From assembly GCF_000832125.1 (NCBI RefSeq), contig NZ_JPRK01000008.1, positions 248,001 to 312,000 on the forward strand: a stretch of 64,000 bases of DNA, written 5' to 3'. Made by a program: the position numbers and the translations under genes. This stretch comes from Flavobacterium hibernum. Lineage in GTDB: Bacteria > Bacteroidota > Bacteroidia > Flavobacteriales > Flavobacteriaceae. This document shows positions 8,256-16,359 of the stretch, one piece after another (within the stretch, counting starts at the first letter, position 1; each line of letters begins with the position of its first letter). The notes beneath the pieces were generated by a model. It did no database searches, was not told the origin of the DNA, and saw only the letters and a list, made by a program, of their open reading frames with translations.

Positions 8256-9407
8256 TTATAACGCATTTTTTCTCTGCGCTTTCCACCATCTTTCAGGCAA
8301 TTCTTGGTTACAAGCACTCAAATATTCTTCGTATGAACACGGTAATAACGTATTTCTTTTAAGTTTATTGTGTCCATTTGATTCAAACGGAATTTCAATC
8401 CACCAACGATCTGTTTTATCACTTTTGTAAAAAATCAACTCTTCATCATCAAGTGGGATGATGTACTTTAAATACGTTGCTCGACTACCAAAAGGATATT
8501 CTTTAGATCGATAATGATATCCTTCTATAAAATACCAAACTATTTGAGCAATAATACCAGATTCTGGTACTGTACTATTATTATTAAAAATTCCAAAAGA
8601 AGAAACTTTATCACTAATTCCGGCATATCTAGCCAATGAACATATTTCTTTTCCGTTAAAACCATTCGGCTCAAAAGAAACCATATTTCCTGAAGCAGAT
8701 GATTTTACCGAATTCAAATCGATACTAACTAAATCTGCATCTCTAAAAACAGGTTCTGCCAATGCAATATTATTCGAAATTTCACCTAAACGGTAGGCAT
8801 CAAAGAATAACTTCTCGATCAAATCAATTTCTTCTTGTGAGTTATAATAGGTTTGATATCCTACATTACAGTAATTAAAAAGATTATTTGGTTCGTCGAT
8901 TATAATTTTTGTTAGGTACGAATTTGCCGAAACTGTTTCATTTTCTTTACCAAAATCGAACTTGTTATCAACGGCAACCAAATTTACCATTTGTTCCAAG
9001 TCGTCATATGCACGATACAAAGCGTAGGTCAAATCTTGTGAACCTCCCACAACTATAGGAATCACTTTATTCTTAATTAATGTAGAAGTAACTTTTTTTA
9101 ATGCAAAATAAGTATCCTCTACAGCTTCTCCGGCGAGAATATCTCCTAAATCTGCAATAGAAGCATCCCAATTACCTGGAAACATGCCGTAAAGCTTTTT
9201 ACGAACAGCATTTAAATTAACATCATTAATTACATTACTATTTCGGCGATCTTCTAAAACTCCAATAATAGCAATATTTATTTTACTTATATCCGGAAAT
9301 TGATCTTGCGTGTGCAAGACTATTTTACTACCTAATTCTTGTGAAGACAATGAACTAATGAATTTTAAAATTCCTTCGTTAACTGGTTGTAGAAAATCAA
9401 ATTCCAT
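8256..9407 (-). CDS. Arginase/formimidoylglutamase-fold protein with degenerate metal site
   Basis: The 383-residue product follows the ureohydrolase fold, which normally uses two manganese ions to hydrolyse arginine, agmatine or formimidoylglutamate. The family motifs can be located but are altered. GG-x-H is GGSQD (residues 121-125), so the His ligand is Gln. DAHxD is DNKFD (147-151), with His replaced by Lys. SxDxD is SIDLN (228-232), with the last Asp replaced by Asn. At least three of six ligands are therefore lost, and ureohydrolase activity is unlikely. It starts 4 bp after the topA stop and sits next to gldK. Databases often label it formimidoylglutamase; I regard that function as doubtful. 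Confidence 0.8.
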   Translation of the reverse strand: MEFDFLQPVNEGILKFISSLSSQELGSKIVLHTQDQFPDISKINIAIIGVLEDRRNSNVINDVNLNAVRKKLYGMFPGNWDASIADLGDILAGEAVEDTYFALKKVTSTLIKNKVIPIVVGGSQDLTYALYRAYDDLEQMVNLVAVDNKFDFGKENETVSANSYLTKIIIDEPNNLFNYCNVGYQTYYNSQEEIDLIEKLFFDAYRLGEISNNIALAEPVFRDADLVSIDLNSVKSSASGNMVSFEPNGFNGKEICSLARYAGISDKVSSFGIFNNNSTVPESGIIAQIVWYFIEGYHYRSKEYPFGSRATYLKYIIPLDDEELIFYKSDKTDRWWIEIPFESNGHNKLKRNTLLPCSYEEYLSACNQELPERWWKAQRKNAL

Positions 9408-9410
9408 TTA

Positions 9411-11927
9411 TTATTTCTTTTTAGCAGCTGGTTTTTTAGCTGGAGCTTTTTTAGTTGTTGTTGCTTTTTTTGCTGGAGTCTTTTTTGCCGGTGTTTTTTT
9501 AGCAATCATTTCCTGAACTTCGGCTAATGTCAATTTTGTTGCATCAACATCTTTACTTAATTCAATTTTGATTTTACCTTTTGTAATAACCGAACGTCCC
9601 CAACGCGCTTTTTCAACCAAAATCCCTTCGTCTTCCCAGTTATGAAGCACTTTATCAATGTTCTTTTGTAATTTATCTTCAATCAATTCTTCGATTTCCT
9701 GTTGCGATAAATTATCAAAATTGTATTTTTTACTTACGTTGATAAAAATTCCGTTCCATTTAATGAAAGGACCAAAACGCCCCACACCTTTCTGAACACC
9801 TTCACCTTTATAAACTGCAATTGGAGCATCGGCAATTGCTTTTTCATCAATTAATTCCTGCGCTCTTTCTTTAGAAAGACTTAAAGGATCTTCTCCTTTT
9901 GGCAAAGAAATAAAAACACTTCCGTGACGTACATATGGCCCATAACGACCATTACTTACTTCTACTTCTTCACCTTTATATTCTCCTAGGTTTTTAGGCA
10001 ATAAAAATAAATTTAAAGCTTCTTCAAGTGTTATATTTCCAATATTTTGATCGGCCATTAAACTGGCGAATTTTTTATCTTCGTCATCTGCTTCTCCAAT
10101 TTGAGCCATTGGACCAAATTTTCCTAAACGAACAGAAACTTGCCTTCCGTCAGCATCTTTTCCTAAGATTCTTTCTCCGCTTTCACGTTCTGCATTAGCT
10201 TCTACCTCTTTTACATTTGGATGAAATTTATTGTAGAATTCCTGCATCATAATTGCCCAGTCGATATTTCCTTCGGCAATCTCATCAAAATCCTGTTCTA
10301 CTTTTGCAGTAAAATTATAATCTAATATGTTTCCGAAATTCTTAACTAAGAAATCTGTAACGATAGTTCCGATATCAGTAGGAACTAATTTTCCTTTATC
10401 AGAACCTGTATTTTCTTTTAACAACTTCTCTCCTACTTTATCTGCCTGTAAAGTAAGTTGAGTGTAATTACGTTCCTGACCTTCAAGAGTTCCTTTTTCA
10501 ACATAATTTCTATTAATGATAGTCGAAATAGTTGGCGCATATGTAGATGGTCTACCAATTCCTAATTCTTCTAATTTTTTCACCAAAGAAGCTTCTGTGT
10601 AACGAGCCGGTGGCCTTGAGTATCTTTCAGTAGCCGTAATGTAATTATTCGCTAAATTTTCATTTACTTTTAATGCAGGCAACATTCCTTCCTGTTCTTC
10701 CTCATCATCATCATGACCTTCTAAGTAAACTTTTAAGAATCCTTCAAAAAGTAAAACTTCACCAGAAGCTGTAAAAATTTCGCTGTGATTATTAGCTTCA
10801 ATTTTTACGTTTGTTCTTTCTAGTTGCGCATCGCTCATTTGAGATGCCAAAGTTCTTTTCCAGATCAAATCGTACAAACGAGCCTGATCACGATCGATAT
10901 TTACCGTATGGCGCGACATATCAGTTGGACGAATTGCTTCGTGCGCTTCTTGTGCTCCTTTATTTTTATTAGCGAAAGTTCTAGGCTTAGAAAACTCTTT
11001 TCCGTACGATTTTATGATTTCAGCTTCAGCAGCATCCATCGCTTCTTTAGAAAGATTTACACTATCTGTTCTCATATAAGTAATAAGTCCAGCTTCGTAC
11101 AAACGTTGTGCAAGTTGCATTGTAATTCCAACTGGCAAATACAATTTTCTAGCCGCTTCTTGTTGCAATGTAGAAGTTGTAAATGGCGCTGTTGGGGATT
11201 TTTTGGTAGGTTTAGTTTCTAAATCTGCTACCTTATATTTTGATCCGATGTTTTGTTTTAAGAAATCTTCGGCCTCGTTTTTAGTATTAAAGTTTTTTGG
11301 CAATTTAGCTTTGAAAGACTTCCCTGCTTCATTAACAAACTCAGCTACAACAGAATAAGTAGCTACTGCATTAAAGTTTTGAATTTCGCGTTCTCTCTCT
11401 ACAATCAAACGAACCGAAACTGATTGTACACGTCCAGCAGAAAGTCCGCCTTTAATTTTCCTCCATAAAACCGGAGATAATTCATAACCTACTAAACGAT
11501 CTAAAACACGACGTGCTTGTTGCGCATTTACAAGATTATAATCTATTTCTCTCGGGTTCTCAATTGCTTTAAGAATTGCCGACTTTGTAATTTCGTGAAA
11601 AACTATTCGCTTAGTTTTTTTAGTATCTAGTTTTAATTCTTCCGCCAAGTGCCATGAAATAGCCTCACCCTCGCGGTCCTCATCGCTCGCTAGCCAAACC
11701 ATTTCGGCATTCTTAGATAGTGCTTTCAATTTGCTTACCAAGGCTTTTTTATCTGGAGAAACTTCGTATTTAGGTTTAAAACCATTCTCGACATCTACTC
11801 CAATTTCCTTTGATGGTAAGTCAGCTATGTGACCATAACTTGACTCTACCTGAAAATCACTTCCCAAAAATTTCTCGATCGTTTTCGCCTTTGCAGGTGA
11901 CTCCACTATTACTAAATTCTTTGCCAT
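9411..11927 (-). CDS. topA: DNA topoisomerase I (type IA)
   Basis: About 838 residues from ATG 11927 (MAKNLVIVESPAKAKTIEKF); an upstream in-frame ATG at 11948 would add seven residues that do not match the family. The TOPRIM domain includes VIVESPAKAK and DEDREGEA. The catalytic-Tyr segment is ITYMRTDS, and SAGRVQSV lies before it. The enzyme relaxes negative supercoils through a 5'-phosphotyrosine intermediate. The usual Cys4 zinc ribbons are replaced by Cys-free repeats (GRYGPYVR, GRFGPFIKW). The last ~30 residues form a lysine/alanine/proline-rich tail (AKKTPAKK units) that probably binds DNA. It appears co-transcribed with the arginase-like gene, 4 bp downstream. Confidence 0.97.
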   Translation of the reverse strand: MAKNLVIVESPAKAKTIEKFLGSDFQVESSYGHIADLPSKEIGVDVENGFKPKYEVSPDKKALVSKLKALSKNAEMVWLASDEDREGEAISWHLAEELKLDTKKTKRIVFHEITKSAILKAIENPREIDYNLVNAQQARRVLDRLVGYELSPVLWRKIKGGLSAGRVQSVSVRLIVEREREIQNFNAVATYSVVAEFVNEAGKSFKAKLPKNFNTKNEAEDFLKQNIGSKYKVADLETKPTKKSPTAPFTTSTLQQEAARKLYLPVGITMQLAQRLYEAGLITYMRTDSVNLSKEAMDAAEAEIIKSYGKEFSKPRTFANKNKGAQEAHEAIRPTDMSRHTVNIDRDQARLYDLIWKRTLASQMSDAQLERTNVKIEANNHSEIFTASGEVLLFEGFLKVYLEGHDDDEEEQEGMLPALKVNENLANNYITATERYSRPPARYTEASLVKKLEELGIGRPSTYAPTISTIINRNYVEKGTLEGQERNYTQLTLQADKVGEKLLKENTGSDKGKLVPTDIGTIVTDFLVKNFGNILDYNFTAKVEQDFDEIAEGNIDWAIMMQEFYNKFHPNVKEVEANAERESGERILGKDADGRQVSVRLGKFGPMAQIGEADDEDKKFASLMADQNIGNITLEEALNLFLLPKNLGEYKGEEVEVSNGRYGPYVRHGSVFISLPKGEDPLSLSKERAQELIDEKAIADAPIAVYKGEGVQKGVGRFGPFIKWNGIFINVSKKYNFDNLSQQEIEELIEDKLQKNIDKVLHNWEDEGILVEKARWGRSVITKGKIKIELSKDVDATKLTLAEVQEMIAKKTPAKKTPAKKATTTKKAPAKKPAAKKK

Positions 11928-11945
11928 TGCTCTATTTTTCTGCAA

Positions 11946-11953
11946 CAAAAGTA
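11946..11953 (-). promoter_or_regulatory. Candidate -7 promoter element of topA
   Basis: The minus strand reads TACTTTTG, an exact match to the Bacteroidota -7 consensus TAnnTTTG, 18 bp upstream of the topA ATG at 11927. A clear TTG at the -33 position was not found, so this is a moderate call. Confidence 0.45.
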
Positions 11954-12128
11954 TCTATTTTTTTTAAATATCAGCCTCGTGAATTCATTTTTGAGTTATT
12001 TTAATCTTATGTTTCTTTAAAATGAAGATTTATCTGTATTCCTACCTATTATATATATAGGTATAATTTTTATGGGTTTATGACCAACAAATGTGCTTTT
12101 TACAGGGTAAATCTTTTGCTATAAATTT

Positions 12129-12172
12129 AACCGCAAAGTCCACAAAGTTTTACGCAAAGTTCGCTAAGTTTT
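12129..12172. repeat. Degenerate CGCAAAGTT tandem repeat (dispersed intergenic element)
   Basis: The stretch repeats the unit CGCAAAGT(T/C) and variants (CCGCAAAGTC, CACAAAGTTT, CGCAAAGTTC, CGCTAAGTTT) with about 10-bp spacing. It lies in the 456-bp gap between topA and miaB, which otherwise holds only AT-rich DNA, a palindrome at 12295-12310 and the miaB promoter. An open frame across it (12091-12327) looks accidental. Confidence 0.6.
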
Positions 12173-12294
12173 TATATAAGCTGAAAATTTCAGGCGAAGC
12201 TCTCAAAGCTTTGAGAAATTTTCATAAATCCTCAGAAGAGATCATAAAAAAACTCTATTTCTCACTTCTATTCAACAATATAAAATTTATCCCG

Positions 12295-12310
12295 TCCCGA
12301 AGTTTCGGGA
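12295..12310. repeat. TCCCGAAgtTTCGGGA palindrome, copy 1
   Basis: A 7-bp perfect inverted repeat with a 2-bp centre. It is the exact reverse complement of the 16-mer at 38331-38346, 26 kb away. Both lie in intergenic DNA, which suggests a dispersed element rather than a gene-specific site. Confidence 0.65.
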
Positions 12311-12355
12311 TCGGAACTAAAATCTAATTTAATTGTTAATTCTTTCTCTGCCATC

Positions 12356-12387
12356 TTGTCATATTGACCTCATTTACGTTATCTTTG
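12356..12387 (+). promoter_or_regulatory. Promoter of miaB
   Basis: TTG at 12356-12358 and TATCTTTG at 12380-12387 are separated by 21 bp, matching the Bacteroidota -33/-7 consensus (TTG, about 19-21 bp, TAnnTTTG). The -7 element ends 17 bp before the miaB ATG. Confidence 0.7.
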
Positions 12388-12404
12388 CACTTTGAATTTA
12401 TACA

Positions 12405-13850
12405 ATGGAAAAGATTATTGAAGAAAGCAAACAAGGCGAAAGTCTAGTTTTGGAAAATAAACCTGAGAATACTAAAAAACTTTTTATAGAAAGTTACGGT
12501 TGTGCGATGAATTTTTCGGACAGTGAAGTCGTAGCTTCCATTTTATCAATAAACGGATATAATACTACACAAACTCTTGAAGATGCTGATTTAGTTTTAG
12601 TAAACACTTGCTCGATTCGAGATAAGGCGGAACAAACTATTCGTAAGCGTCTGGAAAAATATAATGCGGTAAAACGTATTAATCCAAAAATGAAAGTAGG
12701 CGTTTTGGGCTGTATGGCTGAACGTTTGAAAAGTCAGTTTTTGGAGGAAGAAAAAATAGTTGATCTTGTTGTTGGTCCAGATGCCTACAAAGATTTACCA
12801 AATTTATTGGCCGAAGTTGAAGACGGTCGAGATGCAATTAATGTAGTTTTATCGAAAGAGGAAACTTACGGAGATATTTCGCCGGTTCGTTTAATGAGCA
12901 ACGGAATTACTGCATTGGTTTCAATTACTCGTGGGTGCGATAATATGTGCACATTTTGTGTTGTACCTTTTACTCGTGGACGTGAACGTAGTCGTGAGCC
13001 TCAAAGTATCATGAAGGAAATTCAGGATTTATGGGACAAAGGTTTTAAAGAAATCACTCTTTTAGGACAAAACGTTGACAGTTACCTTTGGTACGGCGGA
13101 GGTTTGAAAAAAGATTTTGTAAATGCTTCTGACATGCAAAAAGCTACAGCGGTTGACTTTGATCAATTGCTTGAAATGGTTGCTGTTGGTTTCCCTAAAA
13201 TGCGAATCAGATTTTCGACATCTAATCCGCAGGATATGCACGAAAGCATCTTACATGTTATTGCTAAATATCCAAATATTTGCAAACACATTCACCTACC
13301 TGTTCAATCCGGAAGTAATAGAATTTTAAAAGAAATGAATCGTTTGCACACTCGCGAAGAATACATGACTTTGATTGACAAAATCAAAGCAATTATTCCG
13401 AATGCTTCGATTTCGCAAGATATGATTGCCGGTTTCCCAACAGAAACAGAGCAAGATCACCAAGATACAATGAGTTTGATGGAATATGTAAAATATAATT
13501 TTGGTTATATGTATTCGTATTCTGAACGTCCAGGAACTCTTGCTGGTAGAAAAATGGAAGATGATGTTGCCGAAGAAACCAAAGCGAGAAGATTACAGGA
13601 AATTGTCGATTTACAACAAAAGCACGCTTGGTTCCGCAGTGAGGAATTCGTTGGACAGGTTGTAGAAGTTTTGGTAGAAAAAGTTTCTAAAAAATCAAAA
13701 GAAGAATTCTCAGGCAGAAACTCTCAAAGTATTACGGTAGTTTTCCCAAAAGAGGATTATAAAATTGGAGATTTTGTAAACGTAAAAATTACAAGTTGTA
13801 CTAGTGGAACTTTAAAAGGGGAAGCTATTGGTTTAAGCAGCATGAATTAA
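12405..13850 (+). CDS. miaB: tRNA-2-methylthio-N6-dimethylallyladenosine synthase MiaB
   Basis: The product has 481 residues. The N-terminal UPF0004 domain carries three Cys (C33 in YGCAMN, C69 in NTCSIRD, C103 in LGCMAE) that hold one iron-sulfur cluster. The radical-SAM motif CxxxCxxC follows at C178, C182 and C185. A TRAM RNA-binding domain covers roughly the last 70 residues. The enzyme adds a methylthio group to i6A37 of tRNAs that read UNN codons. It has its own well-matched promoter. The downstream neighbours (GxxExxY gene, sigma-54 activator) are not related in function. Confidence 0.96.
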   Translation: MEKIIEESKQGESLVLENKPENTKKLFIESYGCAMNFSDSEVVASILSINGYNTTQTLEDADLVLVNTCSIRDKAEQTIRKRLEKYNAVKRINPKMKVGVLGCMAERLKSQFLEEEKIVDLVVGPDAYKDLPNLLAEVEDGRDAINVVLSKEETYGDISPVRLMSNGITALVSITRGCDNMCTFCVVPFTRGRERSREPQSIMKEIQDLWDKGFKEITLLGQNVDSYLWYGGGLKKDFVNASDMQKATAVDFDQLLEMVAVGFPKMRIRFSTSNPQDMHESILHVIAKYPNICKHIHLPVQSGSNRILKEMNRLHTREEYMTLIDKIKAIIPNASISQDMIAGFPTETEQDHQDTMSLMEYVKYNFGYMYSYSERPGTLAGRKMEDDVAEETKARRLQEIVDLQQKHAWFRSEEFVGQVVEVLVEKVSKKSKEEFSGRNSQSITVVFPKEDYKIGDFVNVKITSCTSGTLKGEAIGLSSMN

Positions 13851-13860
13851 TTTTTTTTTC

Positions 13861-13892
13861 GGCACGAATTTCACTAATTTACATGAATTTTC
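13861..13892 (+). repeat. Left inverted repeat flanking the GxxExxY gene
   Basis: The 32 bases begin GGCACGAATTTCACTAATTT. They match the reverse complement of 14321-14352 at about 28 positions with one gap. The left copy starts 10 bp after the miaB stop, preceded by a run of T. Confidence 0.65.
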
Positions 13893-13939
13893 TTTCAAAT
13901 TATTTTTGAATCTATAAATTTGTTTAAAAAAAACTATTT

Positions 13940-14311
13940 ATGGAATTGTATCGAAAAGAGGAGTATTATAAGATTGTTGGAATTTGCATGGAAATTCATA
14001 GAATTCTTGGAGGAGGACTTCTCGAAATCGTATATAAAGATGCACTGGAATATGAATTTAGAAAACACAATATACCTTTTGAACGCGAAAAGCAATATGA
14101 TATTCAATACAAAGATGTTGTTTTAGCACATAAATTCTATGCTGATTTTGTAGTTTACGATGAAATAATTTTAGAAATAAAAGCATCTAAAGAAATCATT
14201 GATGAACATACAGCTCAAACAATTAATTATTTAAGACTGGCAGATAGTGATCTAGGAATAATTGTTAACTTTAATAAAAAGTCCTTACAACATAAAAGAG
14301 TTATTCATTAG
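13940..14311 (+). CDS. GxxExxY family protein (PD-(D/E)xK nuclease-like fold)
   Basis: The 123-residue protein contains the name-giving motif G26-L-L-E29-I-V-Y32. A nuclease-like core follows: D69 in YADF, then E79 and K81 in LEIKA (the D...ExK pattern of PD-(D/E)xK enzymes) and Q93 in TAQTINYL. All these residues are present, so it may be active. The biological role of the family is not known to me. The gene is bracketed by 32-bp inverted repeats at 13861-13892 and 14321-14352, between core genes miaB and a sigma-54 activator, which suggests insertion as a unit. Confidence 0.85.
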   Translation: MELYRKEEYYKIVGICMEIHRILGGGLLEIVYKDALEYEFRKHNIPFEREKQYDIQYKDVVLAHKFYADFVVYDEIILEIKASKEIIDEHTAQTINYLRLADSDLGIIVNFNKKSLQHKRVIH

Positions 14312-14320
14312 CCCGATTTC

Positions 14321-14352
14321 AAAAAATTCGTGAAATTTGTGAAATTCGTGGC
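14321..14352 (-). repeat. Right inverted repeat flanking the GxxExxY gene
   Basis: The minus strand begins GCCACGAATTTCACAAATTT, matching the left copy. It starts 10 bp after the GxxExxY stop codon and ends 18 bp before the next gene. A related single copy lies at 22633-22653. Confidence 0.65.
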
Positions 14353-14370
14353 AAAAGATAAAAAACATAC

Positions 14371-15624
14371 ATGGAAACAGTTCAAGCAATAAAACAGCGA
14401 TTTGAAATTATTGGAAATGACCCCAAATTAAATCGCGCCATTGAAAAAGCCATTCAGGTTGCTCCTACTGATATTTCGGTAATGGTAACTGGGGAAAGTG
14501 GTGTTGGAAAAGAAAACATTCCGAGAATAATCCATTCGCTTTCGCATAGAAAGCACGGAAAATATATTGCTGTAAACTGTGGTGCAATTCCAGAAGGGAC
14601 GATTGATAGTGAACTTTTTGGCCACGAAAAAGGTGCTTTTACAGGTGCGACAAGTACACGTGAAGGTTATTTTGAAGTAGCTGACGGCGGGACTATTTTT
14701 CTTGATGAAGTTGGTGAATTACCACTTACGACTCAGGTTCGTTTGCTTCGTGTACTTGAAAATGGTGAATTTATAAAAGTTGGTTCATCTCAGGTTCAGA
14801 AAACAAATGTTAGAATTGTAGCCGCTACAAACGTAAACTTATTCAATGCTATTGAAAAAGGAAAGTTTCGTGAGGATTTATACTATCGTTTAACAACTGT
14901 CGAAATTACTTTGCCACCATTGCGTGAAAGAAATGAAGACATTCATTTGTTATTCAGAAAATTTGTCGCCGATTTTGCACACAAATATAAAATGCCTCCG
15001 TTGAAATTAGACGATGATGCAGTGCAACTTTTGCAAAAATTCAGATGGAACGGAAACATTCGTCAATTACGAAATGTAGCCGAACAAATTTCTGTTTTAG
15101 AAACCAATCGCGATATTTCTTTAGCAACTTTACAATCTTATTTACCTACCGAAGGAACTAATTTACCTTCTGTAATTAGTGATAAGAAAAATGAAAGTGA
15201 TTTTAGTACAGAGCGAGATATTTTATACAAAGTTCTTTTTGATATGAAAAGTGATTTGAATGATTTAAAAAAACTCACTTTGGAATTGATGAAAAATGGA
15301 ACAAAAGTACAAGACATCAATCCAAATTTGATTCAGAAAATATACGGTTCGCAAGAAAATGAAAGCGAAATAGATTTTGAAGAAGAGCCTAGAACTGCGG
15401 TCATGACTCCTGCAACTCGCGAAGACAATTATCAAATGCAAGATGATAATTACTTGTTTGCCGAAACGATTGAAGAAGAAGAGGTTCTACGTTTGGAACA
15501 AAAAGAAATCGAAATGATCAAAAAATCATTAGAAAAAAACAAAGGAAAACGAAAAGCTGCCGCAGACGAATTAGGTATTTCTGAAAGAACTTTGTACCGA
15601 AAAATTAAACAATTTGATCTATAA
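14371..15624 (+). CDS. Sigma-54-dependent transcriptional activator (AAA+ and Fis-type HTH, no receiver)
   Basis: The product has 417 residues. The AAA+ domain starts almost at the N-terminus: Walker A GESGVGKE at 41-48, the sigma-54 contact loop GAFTGA at 88-93, and Walker B TIFLDE ending at E113. The C-terminus is a Fis-type helix-turn-helix (GKRKAAADELGISERTLYRK). Such proteins remodel RNA polymerase-sigma54 using ATP. There is no receiver, GAF or PAS domain before the AAA+ part, so control must come from expression, a partner, or the acidic linker at about residues 270-380. Its target genes cannot be read from the window; lptE and secG follow on the same strand. Confidence 0.92.
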   Translation: METVQAIKQRFEIIGNDPKLNRAIEKAIQVAPTDISVMVTGESGVGKENIPRIIHSLSHRKHGKYIAVNCGAIPEGTIDSELFGHEKGAFTGATSTREGYFEVADGGTIFLDEVGELPLTTQVRLLRVLENGEFIKVGSSQVQKTNVRIVAATNVNLFNAIEKGKFREDLYYRLTTVEITLPPLRERNEDIHLLFRKFVADFAHKYKMPPLKLDDDAVQLLQKFRWNGNIRQLRNVAEQISVLETNRDISLATLQSYLPTEGTNLPSVISDKKNESDFSTERDILYKVLFDMKSDLNDLKKLTLELMKNGTKVQDINPNLIQKIYGSQENESEIDFEEEPRTAVMTPATREDNYQMQDDNYLFAETIEEEEVLRLEQKEIEMIKKSLEKNKGKRKAAADELGISERTLYRKIKQFDL

Positions 15625-15737
15625 AATAGAAAATTTCAAAAAATAAATTCCAAATTCCAAATTAGTATATTTGAAAAAAAATGGAGTTTTCCTCCAAGAA
15701 CTGGAATTTTAAAATTGAGATTTTCACATAAACATTT

Positions 15738-16256
15738 ATGAAAAAAATTTATTCTTTATTAGCCTTAATGAGTCTCTTTATGCTAAGCGGCTGCTCTGTT
15801 TATAATTTTACAGGAACAGGGCCAATTGATGCAAAAACATTTCAAGTTAACTTTTTCCAAAATAATGCCGATTTAATTGAGCCGGGAATTGACAGACAAT
15901 TTACACTGGCTTTACAAGATTTAATTCAAAGTCAAACCAATCTAAACTTAGTAAGTAATAGTGGTGATTTAGTTTACGAAGGAGAAATTGTAGATTACAG
16001 AACAACACCAATGACAGCAACTGCTGTAACATCAACTGGTGATGTAGGTGCTGCACAAAACCGTTTAACAATTCGTGTAAAAGTTAGGTTTACCAACAAA
16101 AAGAAGGAAACTGATGATTTTGAGAAAACATTTGAGTTTTACTTCGATTATCCAGGAGGGACATTACCAACAGGAAGTCTTTTAAATACTGCAATTACCA
16201 CTATTTTTGAAAGAATCACACAAGATATCTTTAATGAGTCACTGGCCAAATGGTAA
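15738..16256 (+). CDS. lptE: LptE-like LPS-assembly lipoprotein
   Basis: The product has 172 residues with a lipoprotein signal (MKKIYSLLALMSLF, lipobox LSGC, Cys19). The mature part starts SVYNFTG, and a central segment (VYEGEIVDYRTTPM) is typical of Bacteroidota LptE. LptE plugs the LptD barrel in the outer membrane and helps place LPS at the cell surface. It sits between the sigma-54 activator and a conserved acidic protein plus secG. The assignment rests on length, lipobox and family resemblance; primary sequence in this family is weakly conserved. Confidence 0.78.
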   Translation: MKKIYSLLALMSLFMLSGCSVYNFTGTGPIDAKTFQVNFFQNNADLIEPGIDRQFTLALQDLIQSQTNLNLVSNSGDLVYEGEIVDYRTTPMTATAVTSTGDVGAAQNRLTIRVKVRFTNKKKETDDFEKTFEFYFDYPGGTLPTGSLLNTAITTIFERITQDIFNESLAKW

Positions 16257-16263
16257 TTTTTAT

Positions 16264-16356
16264 GTTTAACTGGTAAATCGTTTATTTGTTTAACCGATAA
16301 AACTATTAAACAAATAAACAATTCAACGCTTAAACAATTTCAACGATTAAACAAAT
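16264..16356. repeat. GTTTAAC-GGT-AATCG dispersed repeat, copy 1
   Basis: The 33-bp arm at 16264-16296 matches 49437-49469 at 27 of 33 positions in the same orientation. The 3' half carries several inverted partial copies (for example around AACGATTAAACAAATAAA). It fills the gap between lptE and the next gene. Confidence 0.6.
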
Positions 16357-16359
16357 AAA

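Noticed and set aside
8233..8430. Plus-strand frame of 65 codons near the end of the arginase-like gene
   Set aside because: Most of it is antisense to the coding region and it lacks promoter or family support.
12091..12327. Open frame of 78 codons between topA and miaB
   Set aside because: It runs through tandem CGCAAAGTT repeats and the TCCCGAA palindrome, and its product is low in complexity. It looks like an accident of repeat DNA.
13920..14126. Alternative plus-strand frame overlapping the GxxExxY gene
   Set aside because: It is a frame shadow; only the frame from 13940 carries the GxxExxY and D...ExK motifs.
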